From NCBI GenBank assembly GCA_000768855.1, contig JRAN01000023.1, forward strand, positions 1 to 41,166: a stretch of 41,166 nucleotides of DNA, written 5' to 3'. A program made the translations under genes and the position numbers. The stretch's first letter is position 1, and the number at the start of each line of letters is the position of its first letter. The notes beneath the pieces are model-generated. The model was not told the origin of the DNA. It saw only the letters and a list, made by a program, of their open reading frames with translations, and ran no database searches. This document shows positions 1-11,410 of this stretch, piece after piece. This DNA is from Porphyromonadaceae bacterium COT-184 OH4590 (GTDB lineage: Bacteria > Bacteroidota > Bacteroidia > Bacteroidales > Paludibacteraceae).

Positions 1-1
1 T

Positions 2-55
2 CCTATTACAAAGGTAAGAAAACTTGCAGATTTACCAAAGGGTTTTGCAGATTAA
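2..55 (+). CDS. Possible 3' end of an unidentified gene cut by the window edge
   Basis: Reading from base 2, a stop-free stretch of 17 codons ends at TAA (53-55) and gives a tail ending in KLADLPKGFAD, which has a plausible protein composition. Frame 1 is also open, to a stop at 61-63, so the frame choice is uncertain. No function can be assigned. Confidence 0.25.
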   Translation, partial: PITKVRKLADLPKGFAD

Positions 56-130
56 TTTACTGAATATCAGATGATCGATGGTTTTTAAGGGACAACTATT
101 TAAACCCGTTTCGCATTATAATAAAATGTG

Positions 131-177
131 AGAATGTCTATATGCTGTAACATTCTATTGGGGCTGTCAGCCCCCAA
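131..177. other. Two adjacent hairpins in the region left of mutS
   Basis: AGAATGT (131-137) pairs with ACATTCT (150-156). Two bases later GGGGCTG (160-166) pairs with CAGCCCC (168-174). No T-run follows on either strand, so neither is a clean intrinsic terminator. They lie between the possible gene end at 55 and the mutS stop and could act as 3' processing or attenuation structures. The rest of 56-316 is AT-rich and shows no gene. Confidence 0.35.
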
Positions 178-316
178 CCTGAGAGTATGTAAACGCGATT
201 GGAACTTTTGGACGTTATATATCGTTTTTCTATTGCAGAAATTGCTATTGTGCTAAAAAACTCAATGCGTAATTTATGATAATAACATTTTAGTCATATC
301 ACACACAATCGATATA

Positions 317-2932
317 TCAAGATTTCCCGGTCAAAATCCGCTTAATTGAGTTGAGTTTGTTGAGGGCATCGATTGGAGAAAGGTTGTTGATGTCTAGTTT
401 GAGTATCTCGTCGCGTATCTCGGCAAGCATTGGGTCGTTTAGCTCAAAGAGAGTCATCTGTATACCCTCGCGTTTTGATGCGTTTTTGAGTGATTTGCCC
501 ACTTTTTGCGACTGTGTCTGAGATGATTCGAGTTGTAGCAATATCTCGTCGGCACGCTTGATGACCGAAGGCGGCATACCGGCTATTTTTGCCACGTGAA
601 TACCGAAACTATGCTCCGAACCGCCTTTAACCAGCTTGCGGACAAAGAGTATCTTGTCATCGACCTCTAACACCGACACATTGTAGTTTTTGATGCGTTT
701 GTACGAACGCTCCATTTCGTTTAGCTCGTGATAGTGTGTGGCAAACAGTGTTTTAGCTCTACTATTGGGGTTTTCGTGGATATATTCCACTATCGCCCAC
801 GCTATGGATATACCGTCGTATGTGGATGTGCCTCTGCCGAGTTCGTCGAAAAGTATCAGGCTACGGTCGGAAATGTTATTTAGTATGCTTGATGCTTCGT
901 TCATCTCTACCATAAATGTACTTTCGCCCGAAGCAATATTGTCAGAGGCTCCGACACGCGTAAATATCTTATCTACAATGCCTATCGATGCATTCTCGGC
1001 AGGTACGTAACACCCTATTTGAGCCAAAAGCACTATTAGTGCAGTCTGTCTGAGTAGAGCCGATTTACCTGCCATATTAGGTCCTGTGATGATAATAATC
1101 TGTTGCTCTTCGTCGTCGAGGTATATGTCGTTGGGTATGTAGGTTTCGCCGATAGGCAGATTTTTCTCTATTACAGGGTGTCGTCCCTGTTTTATATCAA
1201 TTACCTTGCTGTCGTTCACTGTTGGACAGTGGTAGCGGTTGTCTTGTGATATTTTTGTAAAACTAAGCAGACAGTCGATTTGAGCCAATATGTTGCAATT
1301 GAGCTGAATAGCATTGATAAAAGCTCCTACACTCTGTACAAGTTCTTCGAAAATACGCTGTTCGAGTGCCAATATTTTCTCCTCCGCTCCCAAAATTTTG
1401 CTTTCGTATTCTTTTAGTTCTTCGGTAATATAACGCTCTGCCGATGTAAGAGTCTGTTTTCTTATCCATGTTTTCGGCACTTTGTTTTTATGCGTATTGG
1501 TAACCTCTATATAGTAGCCGAATACTTGATTATAATTGATTTTAAGCGAAGGAATATCGGTGTTTTTCGACTCTCGTTCCACTATATGCTGCAGGTAATT
1601 TCTACCTGAGTTTGATATGGTACGCAGTTCGTCGAGTTCGGCATTTACTCCTTTTGCTATTACTCCGCCTTTGTTTAGAGTTGCGGGAGGACATTCGACG
1701 AGCTCGCGTTTTATCTTTTGTGTCAATGTCCGACATACATTAAGTTGTTCACCGAATGAGTTGAGTGTCCAGTTGTCTTCTGCCTCTTTGCAGAGTGCTT
1801 TTATAGGTTCTATGGATTTGAGAGCAATCATTAGCTGCCACATCTCACGAGGATTGATTCTACCCACTGCCACCTTCGATACTATTCGTTCGAGGTCGCC
1901 GATTTTCTCAAGGTTTTCTTCTATTGTGGCACGCGTGTCTGGATGTCGATAGAAGTATGTAACTGTTTGTAATCGGTCGTTTATTGGCTTTACCTCTTTT
2001 AGCGGGAATGTAATCCAACGGCGTAGAAGGCGACTTCCCATCGGAGTTTTGTTGCTGTCTAATACAGAAAAAAGAGTTTTGTCGCTGTCGTTTGATGACG
2101 AAAGGATTTCGAGATTGCGAATGGTAAATTTATCGAGCCACACATATTGGTTGCCCTCAATGCGAGATATTTTGGTTATGTGCGAAATTTGGCTATGTTC
2201 GGTCTGGTCGAGGTAGTAGAGTATTGCACCCGCTGCTATGATGCCGTTGGTGAGCTCCTCCACACCAAAACCTTTGAACGAATTTACCTCAAACTGCTTA
2301 AAGAGTCTATCCTGAGCTGCTTCTGTGGTGTATATCCAATCGTCCTGCTCAAACTTGGCTATCTTGGCTGTAAAATTTTCGTCGAATGCTTTGCGGTTTG
2401 TTCGCTCGTAGAGTACCTCTTTGGGAGCAAACGAGTTGAAGAGTTTTTCTACATACTCTAAGCTACCTTGACTAACATAAAATTCGCCTGTGGATATGTC
2501 CAAAAAGGCTATGCCTGCTATGTTTTTGGCGAAATGTATGGCACAAAGAAAGTTGTTTTCGTTGACAGATAGCACATTGTCATTGGTTGATACACCCGGA
2601 GTAACAAGCTCGGTAACACCACGTTTGACTATAGTCTTTGTTGTTTTGGGGTCTTCGAGTTGGTCGCACACAGCCACACGTAAGCCTGCCCTTACAAGTT
2701 TTGGTAGATATGTGTCGAGTGCGTGGTGCGGAAAACCTGCAAGCTCCACGTGCGAGGCAGCACCGTTCTTCCGTTTGGTAAGGGTTATGCCCAATATACC
2801 TGCCGCTTTTATGGCATCTTCGGCAAAGGTTTCGTAAAAATCGCCGACCCGAAAAAGCAAAATAGCATCGGGGTATTGAGCCTTAATAGTGTTGTATTGC
2901 TTCATCAATGGTGTCTCGGCGGGTTTGCTCAT
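317..2932 (-). CDS. mutS: DNA mismatch repair protein MutS
   Basis: MutS recognises mismatches and small loops and starts methyl-independent mismatch repair in the cytoplasm. The 871-residue length is normal for the family. The mismatch-reading motif F-x-E is present as F32-Y33-E34 in GDFYE. The C-terminal ABC-type ATPase has Walker A (GPNMAGKS, near residue 616), the STFMVEM segment, Walker B with signature ([13 protein letters not shown], near 697) and the switch histidine region ATHYHEL. The ATG at 2930-2932 gives the expected N-terminus ([13 protein letters not shown]). A TAAATTTG box on the minus strand (2983-2990) is a possible -7 element; no good -33 partner is seen. The gene appears to be transcribed alone: the next minus-strand gene upstream ends 181 bp away. 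Confidence 0.97.
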   Translation of the reverse strand: MSKPAETPLMKQYNTIKAQYPDAILLFRVGDFYETFAEDAIKAAGILGITLTKRKNGAASHVELAGFPHHALDTYLPKLVRAGLRVAVCDQLEDPKTTKTIVKRGVTELVTPGVSTNDNVLSVNENNFLCAIHFAKNIAGIAFLDISTGEFYVSQGSLEYVEKLFNSFAPKEVLYERTNRKAFDENFTAKIAKFEQDDWIYTTEAAQDRLFKQFEVNSFKGFGVEELTNGIIAAGAILYYLDQTEHSQISHITKISRIEGNQYVWLDKFTIRNLEILSSSNDSDKTLFSVLDSNKTPMGSRLLRRWITFPLKEVKPINDRLQTVTYFYRHPDTRATIEENLEKIGDLERIVSKVAVGRINPREMWQLMIALKSIEPIKALCKEAEDNWTLNSFGEQLNVCRTLTQKIKRELVECPPATLNKGGVIAKGVNAELDELRTISNSGRNYLQHIVERESKNTDIPSLKINYNQVFGYYIEVTNTHKNKVPKTWIRKQTLTSAERYITEELKEYESKILGAEEKILALEQRIFEELVQSVGAFINAIQLNCNILAQIDCLLSFTKISQDNRYHCPTVNDSKVIDIKQGRHPVIEKNLPIGETYIPNDIYLDDEEQQIIIITGPNMAGKSALLRQTALIVLLAQIGCYVPAENASIGIVDKIFTRVGASDNIASGESTFMVEMNEASSILNNISDRSLILFDELGRGTSTYDGISIAWAIVEYIHENPNSRAKTLFATHYHELNEMERSYKRIKNYNVSVLEVDDKILFVRKLVKGGSEHSFGIHVAKIAGMPPSVIKRADEILLQLESSQTQSQKVGKSLKNASKREGIQMTLFELNDPMLAEIRDEILKLDINNLSPIDALNKLNSIKRILTGKS

Positions 2933-3113
2933 CTGATATGTATAGGTTTTGTTGCTATGAATATTATTTGTACTAAAAACGACAAATTTAAAAAAACATA
3001 AAATGCTTTTTTAAATTATCGTGCTCACACAATTATCCGAAAATGATTGTGTTTAAAGATTATGGTTAAATGTTATTATTAATATCCTTTTAGTCTATTA
3101 ATCAATCTCATTT

Positions 3114-3806
3114 CTATTCTTGAATATCTTTGGTTATGACAACCTGCGATATTACTTTGGCCCCATCGTCTTCCACAAAGCATAAATCTCTATTAAACTT
3201 AGCGTTAGCGGGTTGTACTATTTTACAGCCACCTTCTAATACTAATGAACTCAAATTGGCGATAGAGCCGTAAGGGCTGCCTATTGCTTTTAATGTAGCG
3301 TCGGTTACAACGAGTTTTTCCCCGTAGGTGCCATCAAAGCCCGAAATACCTGTTCTGCCTTTTAGCTCAACAGTGCCACCGCTAATAGTAAGAGTAGTAT
3401 TGGGTTGTATATATATACCGCTATGGTAATCGCTCGTTACTTTAAGAGAACCTTCGCCTGTGATAGTAGTATTGGTGTTCAATATAATACCCGACACACC
3501 CAACACATTGATTGTGCTATTTCCGACCAAATTTATAATAAGGTCTTCTACCCCAGTATTGCTTATTGCATTAACTCCTCTTACGGTATTAATAGTTACA
3601 TTATTCAGAGTAAGGGTTTTGGTTTTGGGATTATAGCTTATTTTCCCTTTAATGCCTCTTCCTCTTATGTTTGAGAGATTTGATGAACTTATTTGCATTC
3701 CGGCAACATAAATTTCGTAATATGTCAGCGAAGATGCCTGTGTAGTTACATTGTTTAGGGTTAAAAATGTAATTGTTATAAGCAAAAATGTATATGCTTT
3801 TTTCAT
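3114..3806 (-). CDS. Small exported beta-helix-like protein, function unknown
   Basis: The frame is open to 3869, but the start at 3804-3806 is preferred because it begins a clean signal peptide (MKKAYTFLLITITFLTL, cleavage near TQA-SS); this gives 230 residues. The mature part is rich in N, T, S, G and I and made of short strand-like repeats such as TLTLNN, LIINLVGNSTINV and TLTISGGTVEL. That pattern is typical of right-handed beta-helix and Cthe_2159-type carbohydrate-binding domains, which occur in Bacteroidetes surface proteins. The YYEIYVAGMQIS motif after the signal peptide is the usual opening of such modules. The C-terminus shows no obvious T9SS sorting domain. It follows sprA on the same strand after a 140-bp AT-rich gap. 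Exported location is well supported; binding of a glycan is only inferred. Confidence 0.7.
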   Translation of the reverse strand: MKKAYTFLLITITFLTLNNVTTQASSLTYYEIYVAGMQISSSNLSNIRGRGIKGKISYNPKTKTLTLNNVTINTVRGVNAISNTGVEDLIINLVGNSTINVLGVSGIILNTNTTITGEGSLKVTSDYHSGIYIQPNTTLTISGGTVELKGRTGISGFDGTYGEKLVVTDATLKAIGSPYGSIANLSSLVLEGGCKIVQPANAKFNRDLCFVEDDGAKVISQVVITKDIQE

Positions 3807-3946
3807 TTTTATAAAGATTTTAGTTATACAATCATTATAGTAAATACAAATAATATTTACCAAAAGCAAAATTACATTTTTTTCTTTTAAAACAATATTT
3901 TTATTACAATTATTAATAAAAAAACATCAAATTTATTTAAACATAC

Positions 3947-6900
3947 CTATCTGGTAAAAGTGAATTTAATAGAGATACCTGCATTAATATTTGTCATTGG
4001 ATATGAGGTGCTTAAAAGTGGCGCATTCGATGTGTAATCGAAGAACATACGGAAATTGAGTCTCGATGAAAATATATACTCTGCCATAGCCTTTATTGTT
4101 AATAATTTATTACCCGAAGTGGCTTGTGGAGGCTCATTTGAGTCTATTTTACGCAAAATGGTAGCCATATCCTTTAAAGCAAAATCTATCCTGGTAATGA
4201 GGTTGTTTTGTACCTTCTTAACCTTGCTGCTTTTTAGCTTTATAAGCAAGTCGAAATCTTTGATTACATAACCTAATCCTACTTGAAACTCGTTGGAGTA
4301 TATTTCTCCTATCTGCAACGAAGTGGTATTTAGAGCCAATGTTCGTGAGCGATTGTATCGCAATGTGGTAGTAAGCGAATTTTTGAATGCAATATCTACT
4401 CCCAAAAATGGTGCAAAATTTTCGGTAATAGTAACCGCAGTGATATCGTATCCTGACGATGGTACAGGCAATCCTGTTTTTATATCCTTTACAAACCCGA
4501 TTCCTTGGTCGTTGGCAACAAAGCTTGCAAACGATGTATAGGAGTTGATGCTGTAAATATTCTGATAAGAGTGGTTTAGAGTTACTTTCTGCAGATTCTT
4601 TGCGATAAAAGGTATTCGTGTAAGTCCGTCGTAAGATACTGTCCAGTTTGGCAACAAGTCCCAAAGAGCGGGTATAATGCTGCTCACACCCGAAAGGGGA
4701 CGGTTGGAGTAAGCTGCCAAGAATGCAGGTATCATTGCGTCTATACTTGTGGGCTTAACTGCTCCATTAGCAGGGTCAAACGGCTGCCCTCCCAATGTGG
4801 TTTCGGAAATAAACCCGTCGTTTGGATATAATGTGTTCTCATATCTTCGATTAATATTATTAGCAACTGTATTCCTATACATATTGAATAACTCAAACGA
4901 GCGTTCGTTACCCAAAACCGCCGATTTTGTCCAAAATGCCGTTCCGATAGATATATAGGTCATTTGATAGTTGCCGTTGAACTGAGTAAGTCTTTTAGGC
5001 AAGAAAACCGAGTTCATATTGGAGTACATTCGCCTTGCATTGAGATTGATTTTAAATCCTGATATAGGCTCTACCAAGGCTTTCATATCGAGATTGGACG
5101 TAAAGTTGATATTTGTAGGTGTTATTATAGAGTCGTTGAATATCAGCCAATTGTTGTTGATTGATTTATCCAAGAAGCTATATCCGGGCATACCGAAAGC
5201 AAAGTCGAGACCCGGAGCCATTACGCCATTGTTGGTGCGTTGTCCGAAAAGTTTCGGTTCCATATCGAATCCGGACATAGATATACCTGTCTGCTCCTGA
5301 TATGTAACTTGTACAGAACGTACCATCATAAGGAACCGAGAAGTGAAATCAACAATATCTTTGCCATTGATTTTCTTTAAAGAATTAGGATCTACCGTCG
5401 TAATTATGAAATTGATGCTGTCTCTTACATTCGAAGATACTACAATCGTATTTTTGTCTTTTACTATGAATTTTGGTTTTAATCGTCTTCCATTGCTCAT
5501 CATAGCATCTACTTGTAGAGCGTCTGTATTGAGTCCGTGTTTTATCTCAACGGTATCAGTATTTACCGATATGGTCTGATTGATAGATTTTGGTTTGAAA
5601 GCAGCCCCTCTATTGCGAGATGCAAACTTCTGATTTACTCCTCTCAAATATTTCGATTTGTTGTAGAGGGTTTCCATTTTCAATGCTCCATTTACACTCC
5701 ATTGAGAGCTGTTTGCGATATTGTTGCCCAGATACAGATTTATTGTGTTCTGAGGTCCTACATTCCAATTGTATTGAGCATTATAAGCTGCATCGAGTTC
5801 GACCCAATCGAGAAAAATAACCCTATCGAACGGTACATTATATGTTGCATTAAAACTTTGTTGATACGTAAGAGGTGTACCGAGATTCCTCAAAGACATA
5901 AGTACGGTGTCTTTCCAGTTTTCGTATTCGTTGGGGAAAAATCTTCTGTTTACCGGCGAGTACATAGTCTCTTGTATTCGCGAATTGGTCGCCGCTTGGA
6001 AGTTTAATTTTAGGTTTTTGATAAACTCCCAGTCGAGTACGAAATTTCTACTCCAGGTAAAGTTTTTGCTCGAAGACAACAACGGATTGTAGGGGTCATA
6101 TTTGTTAATCATCATAGAGCCGTCCAAATCTCGCATCTGTGTCTCCGAATACATACGCGATACGTTCAAAGACATTCCCAAACGAGAGGGCGAGAAATTG
6201 ATGCCAAAATCTTTGATAAGCCTCCATATAGGTTGTTGAAAAGCTTTAACATCTTTAAATGGCTCCCAAGTCTGTGGCTGTGTATTAAAATCGTAGTTTA
6301 ACGAGCCTTGATGAGAAATAGTTGTATTACGTTCTATTTCGGGGTTGAGAGTCGAAGATTTTTGATAAGCATAATTTGCCGAAATATTAGCAGGGTCGTA
6401 CAGCTGAGGGCGTTTGCTGCGGATATCTACCCTTACGCCTGTAACATTGAAACTCTCTGTTACTGTTTGGGTCTGCGACAAACTTAGAATCGAATCTTTC
6501 TCTTTCTGTCGGGTATATGTGTTGAGTGCCTCTTTCAGACGTAAATCGCCGTCTAACGGACTGTATTTGGGTTTGGAGTTCTGGACCGCATACGAATAGT
6601 AAACAGGCAGATTTACTTTTGTCTTTTCGGGGAAAAATTTGCCTAACTGAACAGATGTAGCCATATTGAACTGATAGTAATCATCTATTCTGCGTTGATT
6701 GATATTTTGCTCTATACCGCCAAATCCTGATGTCTCGTACCTACCTGACAGATTCACATTGGCAAAGTCCGACAAGTTTACTACCAGATTACCTGTTGCT
6801 GCAATGCCTCCGTCTTCGTCGAAATCGGTAAGGCGAAGTTCGTTGACCCACACTTCTGCACTACGGTTGGCTCCCGATGCTTTGTTTCTAACACCTATCA

Positions 6901-9900
6901 TCATCATCCCCACTTCACCCAGATTGGGATTACCCTTTACTGTAACAATATGATGTTGATTGCTCGGTGAGGGACGTGAGAATGGCTGTAATAAGGTAAC
7001 ATTTGGGTTTGAGTTTTTCGCTGTATTACGCTCTTTTTTAATATCGGTAAATACGGAAAGCGGAAAATCGAACATATTTTCGGGATACCATACGGTAGCT
7101 CTGCCCTCGTCGGTATATGTTGAGTATCGTCCGGGAGGTGTTAGTTTCAATGGTATTTCATACTCATAGTAGTTGTCTGCCAAATCGTTTCCAACACGTA
7201 TAAATGCCGAAACTTCATAATCGTTGAGTTCCCCCATATCATCTATCATTTTTTCGGCATGAGTGAACATTTGCAAACGTCTGTATTGACGCAAGTCGAA
7301 GTTGATTTTTTTATAAACCGCTTTTGCATCGGCAGGAGCCAAATCAAACACTTTTATAACCATCGATTGTTCGTTTTGCTGACGTAGTTGTGGTTGTCCG
7401 GGATCTGTCTGACGAGTTACTCCCGGAGGCAATACATAGTTAACAGGCTCTTTTGTAGAGTTTTCTTCTATATTGACACTTCCTATATTGATTGTACCAT
7501 TCGATAGCGGAGGTGTAGGAGAGTTGTGAAGAGGTAATGTATATCTGCGCCAATCGCCTCTTACAAGTTCCATAGAGGCAAAACGTAGTGTTATATCCTG
7601 CGAGAAGTTTGTCAAAAACAATCTCATAAACCTTATAGACTTAAAATCGCGAATATTACCCACTCGTTTTTGGAATTCTTTCACAGGTATTTTATATTGA
7701 TACCAAGTAACGTTCTCTTTATTGCCATTAGGTAAATCAACCTCTACCTGACGCTTATCGACTATAAAATTTTGTCCGATTTCCATATCTGTTCCTCTGC
7801 GGAAAGATATTTTATATTGAAAATATTTTTCGTATTCGCTCAAAGTATTGTCTTGATTGATGTCCTCTACATCGGGCAATGAAGATGCAGAGGTAGCATA
7901 ATTCTCATTGTTGGCGGAGGCTTCGGCAGAGTTACCCTCCGAACCGTTGAAGTGTTTGTATCTTTCTAGTATAGATAGTTGAGAATTGTCGTAATCGGAG
8001 CCTCTATAGTGATGATAATTGTCGCCGGAAGGGTCGTTTAATGGAGAAAATATATCGTTTTCCCACTGTGCTATAACCGATGCAGGAATAGCTGCCCTAA
8101 GTTGCTGGACATAATTGCTGTATGTCGTGAAACTCTTTTCGTCATTGTCCGAAAGTCCGTCGAAACCAACATCTTGTTTCGCTCTGGCACCCGCCTCATT
8201 GGCAAAAGCAAGTACGGTACTCTGCTGAGTAGGTACTCTTCCCCAAATAGTCTGTCGTGTAAGGTTAGCTTCGTTGTTTAGGGGCAATCCGTTTTCGAAC
8301 GATTTTTTACCGTCTTTGAGTATATCTTCGGATATATCACCAAGGTTGATGTACAAATCTCCGCCTTGATGTTGTCCTAGTTTGTCGTTTACGAATGGGT
8401 CGAGCAACCAAAACTCTATGTATTCGATATTAGCTTGCTCAAAGTCCGAAACGTCAATTTTTCGCATCATACCGCCCCAACGTTTATTCGGGTTATTAAG
8501 CTTACCGGTAGCATCATAATCCAAATCCAAATTGTAAGGACCTCTCTCTTGTGGATAAAAACTTATATTTAATACAGGTAGGGTAGAGGCTCCTGTCATC
8601 AATGGTTCGCGGTTGGGGAATACCTCTCTTTCGCTTATTTCTCTGGTCAGGTGATTCGACAACATATCTTTATTGTCTCTCATATGTAGAGGTGTTTGAC
8701 TTGAATTTTTGTTAAATACGTAATTGTCAATTGAATACCACGATAGCAACGATCTGTTTTTGCCATAGTCTATATTGTTACTCAATTGTCCTTCGGGGAA
8801 AAGAGCACCCGAAGTAGCATCTGCCGGAGTAGAGGCAAGCACCCAATAATATGGATATTTAAGGTCAATAGAGGTCTCTGTAGTTTCAAAATCATCTAAG
8901 TAAGCATATCCCGGATTATCCTTGATTTTTTTGTGACCGGGTATCATCTGAGCAAACTCTCCTGTGAATTGAATAGATGAAGGTGCCGATAAATCTAACA
9001 GAGGCAACTTGTCGAGAGCTGTGGTAAGCCATTGAAAATCTTTTTTATAAGCAGTATTCAATCCCCATATTGTGTTTGCAATAGGTTCGGCTCCCATAGT
9101 AGTTTTGGTAACTATAGGCATTTCGGACAAATGCATAATGGTTCCGCCGATAAGAAAGTCTTTGTTGAAAGCATATTCCAAGTGTGTACCTAAGAGAGTT
9201 TTTCGTTGTATCTGAAACAAATCTCTATTTTCCAGCTGAACGTCGATAGGGGTATTTGATGACAAAAGTTGTTGGTTGAGAATAGTTACAACCCCCATAA
9301 TATAGTCAACCGTATAATCTACATTTTCCACCAAATCCACTCCTCCGGCACGTACCTTTACCGAACCGTTTGGTACATTCATAGCATTTAGATAAATCTC
9401 CGAATTTGATGTGCCCTGAAACTCTCCTGAAATCTTAAATTTATTTTTAGAAGCAAATTCGGCTGCTTCCACGAGAGTCTTATCGTATAATTCCTGAAAA
9501 ACATACTTGTCTGCAATGGTGCTATTGCCGATTGCCCGTGCAAGGTGGCTGCCAAACGGCTCTACTACCGGAAATATCACTCTTCCCATTGATGGAAGTA
9601 TGGTATAACCCTCTACAAAGTCGAATTTCCCGTCGGGACGAGGATTTTTGTGTGTGTCCAATCTGTCGAGATTCATCACACTCAATAGAGTTTTGTCTTT
9701 GATATTGCCCGCATTAATATAATTTAGATAAACCCCGGTAGAATCATTTTTGTAAAGTACATTAAGTTTAAAGTTGTCTGCTTGGAAACTGTTGGCTCCC
9801 AGAGAATAGACGTTTTTCATCATCAAATTCCACAAATTGGAGCCGCTGACTACAAGAGTCGATTTAAGCAACTTAACAATCAGAGCATCGGGAGCATTGA

Positions 9901-11410
9901 TGCCATCTGTGGAGAACTCTCCTACCTGATAAACCTTGCCTCCATAAGTATATTCAAAGGCAACTGCCAAAATCTCATCGGGTTGTAACGACTGATGAAG
10001 AGATACAAAACCCAATGTGGAGTTGAGAGTATATTCCGAAGGATCAAGCTTGCGAGCCGACTCTACCTTTTCAAAGTCTTCGCCCCCAACAATACCTATG
10101 CCTGCATAAGGAGCTCCGCTCATAACCTGTATAAATTGGTCTATATTGCGAATATTTGGTATTGCCTTTATTTCATTATAAAGAGAGTTTGACGTATTTA
10201 AAGGTATTCTTTCGGTAGTTGTAGTTGTCCAGTAGGCATTGTTCTTCTTATTGGCTTCGCCTAAGTCGGTAAAAGCTATGATATTACGAGCCTGTTCGAA
10301 CTGAGCGCGTTTATTGGTAATCCACACCTCAACACGATTGATAGTTACTCCCGAAGTGATATAGGGGAGTTGCTGCATATTTTTATCGTAAGTATCTCTA
10401 AAATATTGTGCAAGGAAAAAGTGGCGATTAGCATCATAATTATCGATAGGAACATCGAATCGCATTCTCTGTACTCCGCCTTTGGTATTCACATTCTGAA
10501 CTGACGAAGTCTGCTGAGAAGCCACAGCTGATACTTTCAACTTGCCAAACTGCATATCTGTCTTTATACCAAAAAGCGAGGTCGCACCCGGTATAAGTGC
10601 CGAATTGAGGTTCATACTAACATTACCGACATCAATGTTTTTGAGCCAATCGTCTTCTTTTCCTTCGTAAGCGAGTTTTATGTTCTGTCTGTCAAAATCG
10701 AAAGTAGATTCGGTATCATAGTTCAAGCCAAACTTAATTCGGTCTCCCACGCTTGCTTGAACGTTCATTTGTATCTTTTGATCGAAATCAAATTGAGTGG
10801 TTTTTCTCAAACGTTCCGATAAAAGATAGTTTTGTACATTGTTGTGCAAAACACCAAACATAATCTCTGCCGAACCTGTTGTCCTTATCTGTACACCTCC
10901 GGGACCAAATATTTTATCTGCTGCTCCCAGAGAAAATTTCATGTCGGTTAGGTTAAATTTATCGTCATAGCTTTGCAAAGCCTCATTGTTCTTCTGCCTC
11001 CAATAGTTGGTCATATCTCGTTTAAACGAATATTCTCTATATTCGTCGCTCGACATTATAAAGGGAGTGGCTACCTCCATATCTCCTATTTTTGTACGCA
11101 TAATATAATTACCCGTAGCCTCGTCGTACTCTATTGTGGTAGTAGTGTTTTCAGGATTTTTCAAATCATAAGGATACGATTTGTCGAGGTCTTGATAGTC
11201 TCTTATTTCCATAGGATTAGCCAAATTAGCCGTATCCGTATTCATCGCCACAGGTTCTTCTTCAGGAGGATTGCCATTGTCTACGGCAATATCAACGATA
11301 GACGCATTATTTCTTGCCAACATAAAGTTATCGGGCAGTACTACACTTCCAATAATAGCGATTAACCCGCTAATCCATAGGATATTTACTATTTTAGATA
11401 ATAATTTCAA
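3947..11410 (-). CDS. sprA: Type IX secretion system outer membrane translocon SprA (Sov)
   Basis: SprA (Sov in Porphyromonas gingivalis) forms the giant outer membrane beta-barrel pore through which T9SS cargo leaves the cell. The 2487 residues fit the family (about 2400-2500). A hydrophobic export signal lies at residues 1-30. The remainder is a very long series of aromatic-rich beta-strand segments with no enzymatic motif, ending in a barrel-like strand (NINAGISIKFTFTR). The start codon is TTG (11408-11410): an in-frame TAA lies two codons upstream and the next ATG (residue 30) would delete the signal sequence. ruvA lies 89 bp upstream on the same strand, a pairing often seen in T9SS-bearing Bacteroidetes. 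Its presence implies secreted cargo and other T9SS genes elsewhere. No other T9SS component is in the window. Confidence 0.95.
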   Translation of the reverse strand: MKLLSKIVNILWISGLIAIIGSVVLPDNFMLARNNASIVDIAVDNGNPPEEEPVAMNTDTANLANPMEIRDYQDLDKSYPYDLKNPENTTTTIEYDEATGNYIMRTKIGDMEVATPFIMSSDEYREYSFKRDMTNYWRQKNNEALQSYDDKFNLTDMKFSLGAADKIFGPGGVQIRTTGSAEIMFGVLHNNVQNYLLSERLRKTTQFDFDQKIQMNVQASVGDRIKFGLNYDTESTFDFDRQNIKLAYEGKEDDWLKNIDVGNVSMNLNSALIPGATSLFGIKTDMQFGKLKVSAVASQQTSSVQNVNTKGGVQRMRFDVPIDNYDANRHFFLAQYFRDTYDKNMQQLPYITSGVTINRVEVWITNKRAQFEQARNIIAFTDLGEANKKNNAYWTTTTTERIPLNTSNSLYNEIKAIPNIRNIDQFIQVMSGAPYAGIGIVGGEDFEKVESARKLDPSEYTLNSTLGFVSLHQSLQPDEILAVAFEYTYGGKVYQVGEFSTDGINAPDALIVKLLKSTLVVSGSNLWNLMMKNVYSLGANSFQADNFKLNVLYKNDSTGVYLNYINAGNIKDKTLLSVMNLDRLDTHKNPRPDGKFDFVEGYTILPSMGRVIFPVVEPFGSHLARAIGNSTIADKYVFQELYDKTLVEAAEFASKNKFKISGEFQGTSNSEIYLNAMNVPNGSVKVRAGGVDLVENVDYTVDYIMGVVTILNQQLLSSNTPIDVQLENRDLFQIQRKTLLGTHLEYAFNKDFLIGGTIMHLSEMPIVTKTTMGAEPIANTIWGLNTAYKKDFQWLTTALDKLPLLDLSAPSSIQFTGEFAQMIPGHKKIKDNPGYAYLDDFETTETSIDLKYPYYWVLASTPADATSGALFPEGQLSNNIDYGKNRSLLSWYSIDNYVFNKNSSQTPLHMRDNKDMLSNHLTREISEREVFPNREPLMTGASTLPVLNISFYPQERGPYNLDLDYDATGKLNNPNKRWGGMMRKIDVSDFEQANIEYIEFWLLDPFVNDKLGQHQGGDLYINLGDISEDILKDGKKSFENGLPLNNEANLTRQTIWGRVPTQQSTVLAFANEAGARAKQDVGFDGLSDNDEKSFTTYSNYVQQLRAAIPASVIAQWENDIFSPLNDPSGDNYHHYRGSDYDNSQLSILERYKHFNGSEGNSAEASANNENYATSASSLPDVEDINQDNTLSEYEKYFQYKISFRRGTDMEIGQNFIVDKRQVEVDLPNGNKENVTWYQYKIPVKEFQKRVGNIRDFKSIRFMRLFLTNFSQDITLRFASMELVRGDWRRYTLPLHNSPTPPLSNGTINIGSVNIEENSTKEPVNYVLPPGVTRQTDPGQPQLRQQNEQSMVIKVFDLAPADAKAVYKKINFDLRQYRRLQMFTHAEKMIDDMGELNDYEVSAFIRVGNDLADNYYEYEIPLKLTPPGRYSTYTDEGRATVWYPENMFDFPLSVFTDIKKERNTAKNSNPNVTLLQPFSRPSPSNQHHIVTVKGNPNLGEVGMMMIGVRNKASGANRSAEVWVNELRLTDFDEDGGIAATGNLVVNLSDFANVNLSGRYETSGFGGIEQNINQRRIDDYYQFNMATSVQLGKFFPEKTKVNLPVYYSYAVQNSKPKYSPLDGDLRLKEALNTYTRQKEKDSILSLSQTQTVTESFNVTGVRVDIRSKRPQLYDPANISANYAYQKSSTLNPEIERNTTISHQGSLNYDFNTQPQTWEPFKDVKAFQQPIWRLIKDFGINFSPSRLGMSLNVSRMYSETQMRDLDGSMMINKYDPYNPLLSSSKNFTWSRNFVLDWEFIKNLKLNFQAATNSRIQETMYSPVNRRFFPNEYENWKDTVLMSLRNLGTPLTYQQSFNATYNVPFDRVIFLDWVELDAAYNAQYNWNVGPQNTINLYLGNNIANSSQWSVNGALKMETLYNKSKYLRGVNQKFASRNRGAAFKPKSINQTISVNTDTVEIKHGLNTDALQVDAMMSNGRRLKPKFIVKDKNTIVVSSNVRDSINFIITTVDPNSLKKINGKDIVDFTSRFLMMVRSVQVTYQEQTGISMSGFDMEPKLFGQRTNNGVMAPGLDFAFGMPGYSFLDKSINNNWLIFNDSIITPTNINFTSNLDMKALVEPISGFKINLNARRMYSNMNSVFLPKRLTQFNGNYQMTYISIGTAFWTKSAVLGNERSFELFNMYRNTVANNINRRYENTLYPNDGFISETTLGGQPFDPANGAVKPTSIDAMIPAFLAAYSNRPLSGVSSIIPALWDLLPNWTVSYDGLTRIPFIAKNLQKVTLNHSYQNIYSINSYTSFASFVANDQGIGFVKDIKTGLPVPSSGYDITAVTITENFAPFLGVDIAFKNSLTTTLRYNRSRTLALNTTSLQIGEIYSNEFQVGLGYVIKDFDLLIKLKSSKVKKVQNNLITRIDFALKDMATILRKIDSNEPPQATSGNKLLTIKAMAEYIFSSRLNFRMFFDYTSNAPLLSTSYPMTNINAGISIKFTFTR

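Noticed and set aside
160-174. Intrinsic terminator left of mutS
   Set aside because: The GC-rich hairpin is not followed by a T-run on either strand.
5537-6007. Long plus-strand frames opposite sprA
   Set aside because: They are antisense to a clear coding region and show no motif or start context; similar frames occur opposite mutS, gyrB and the lipoprotein gene.
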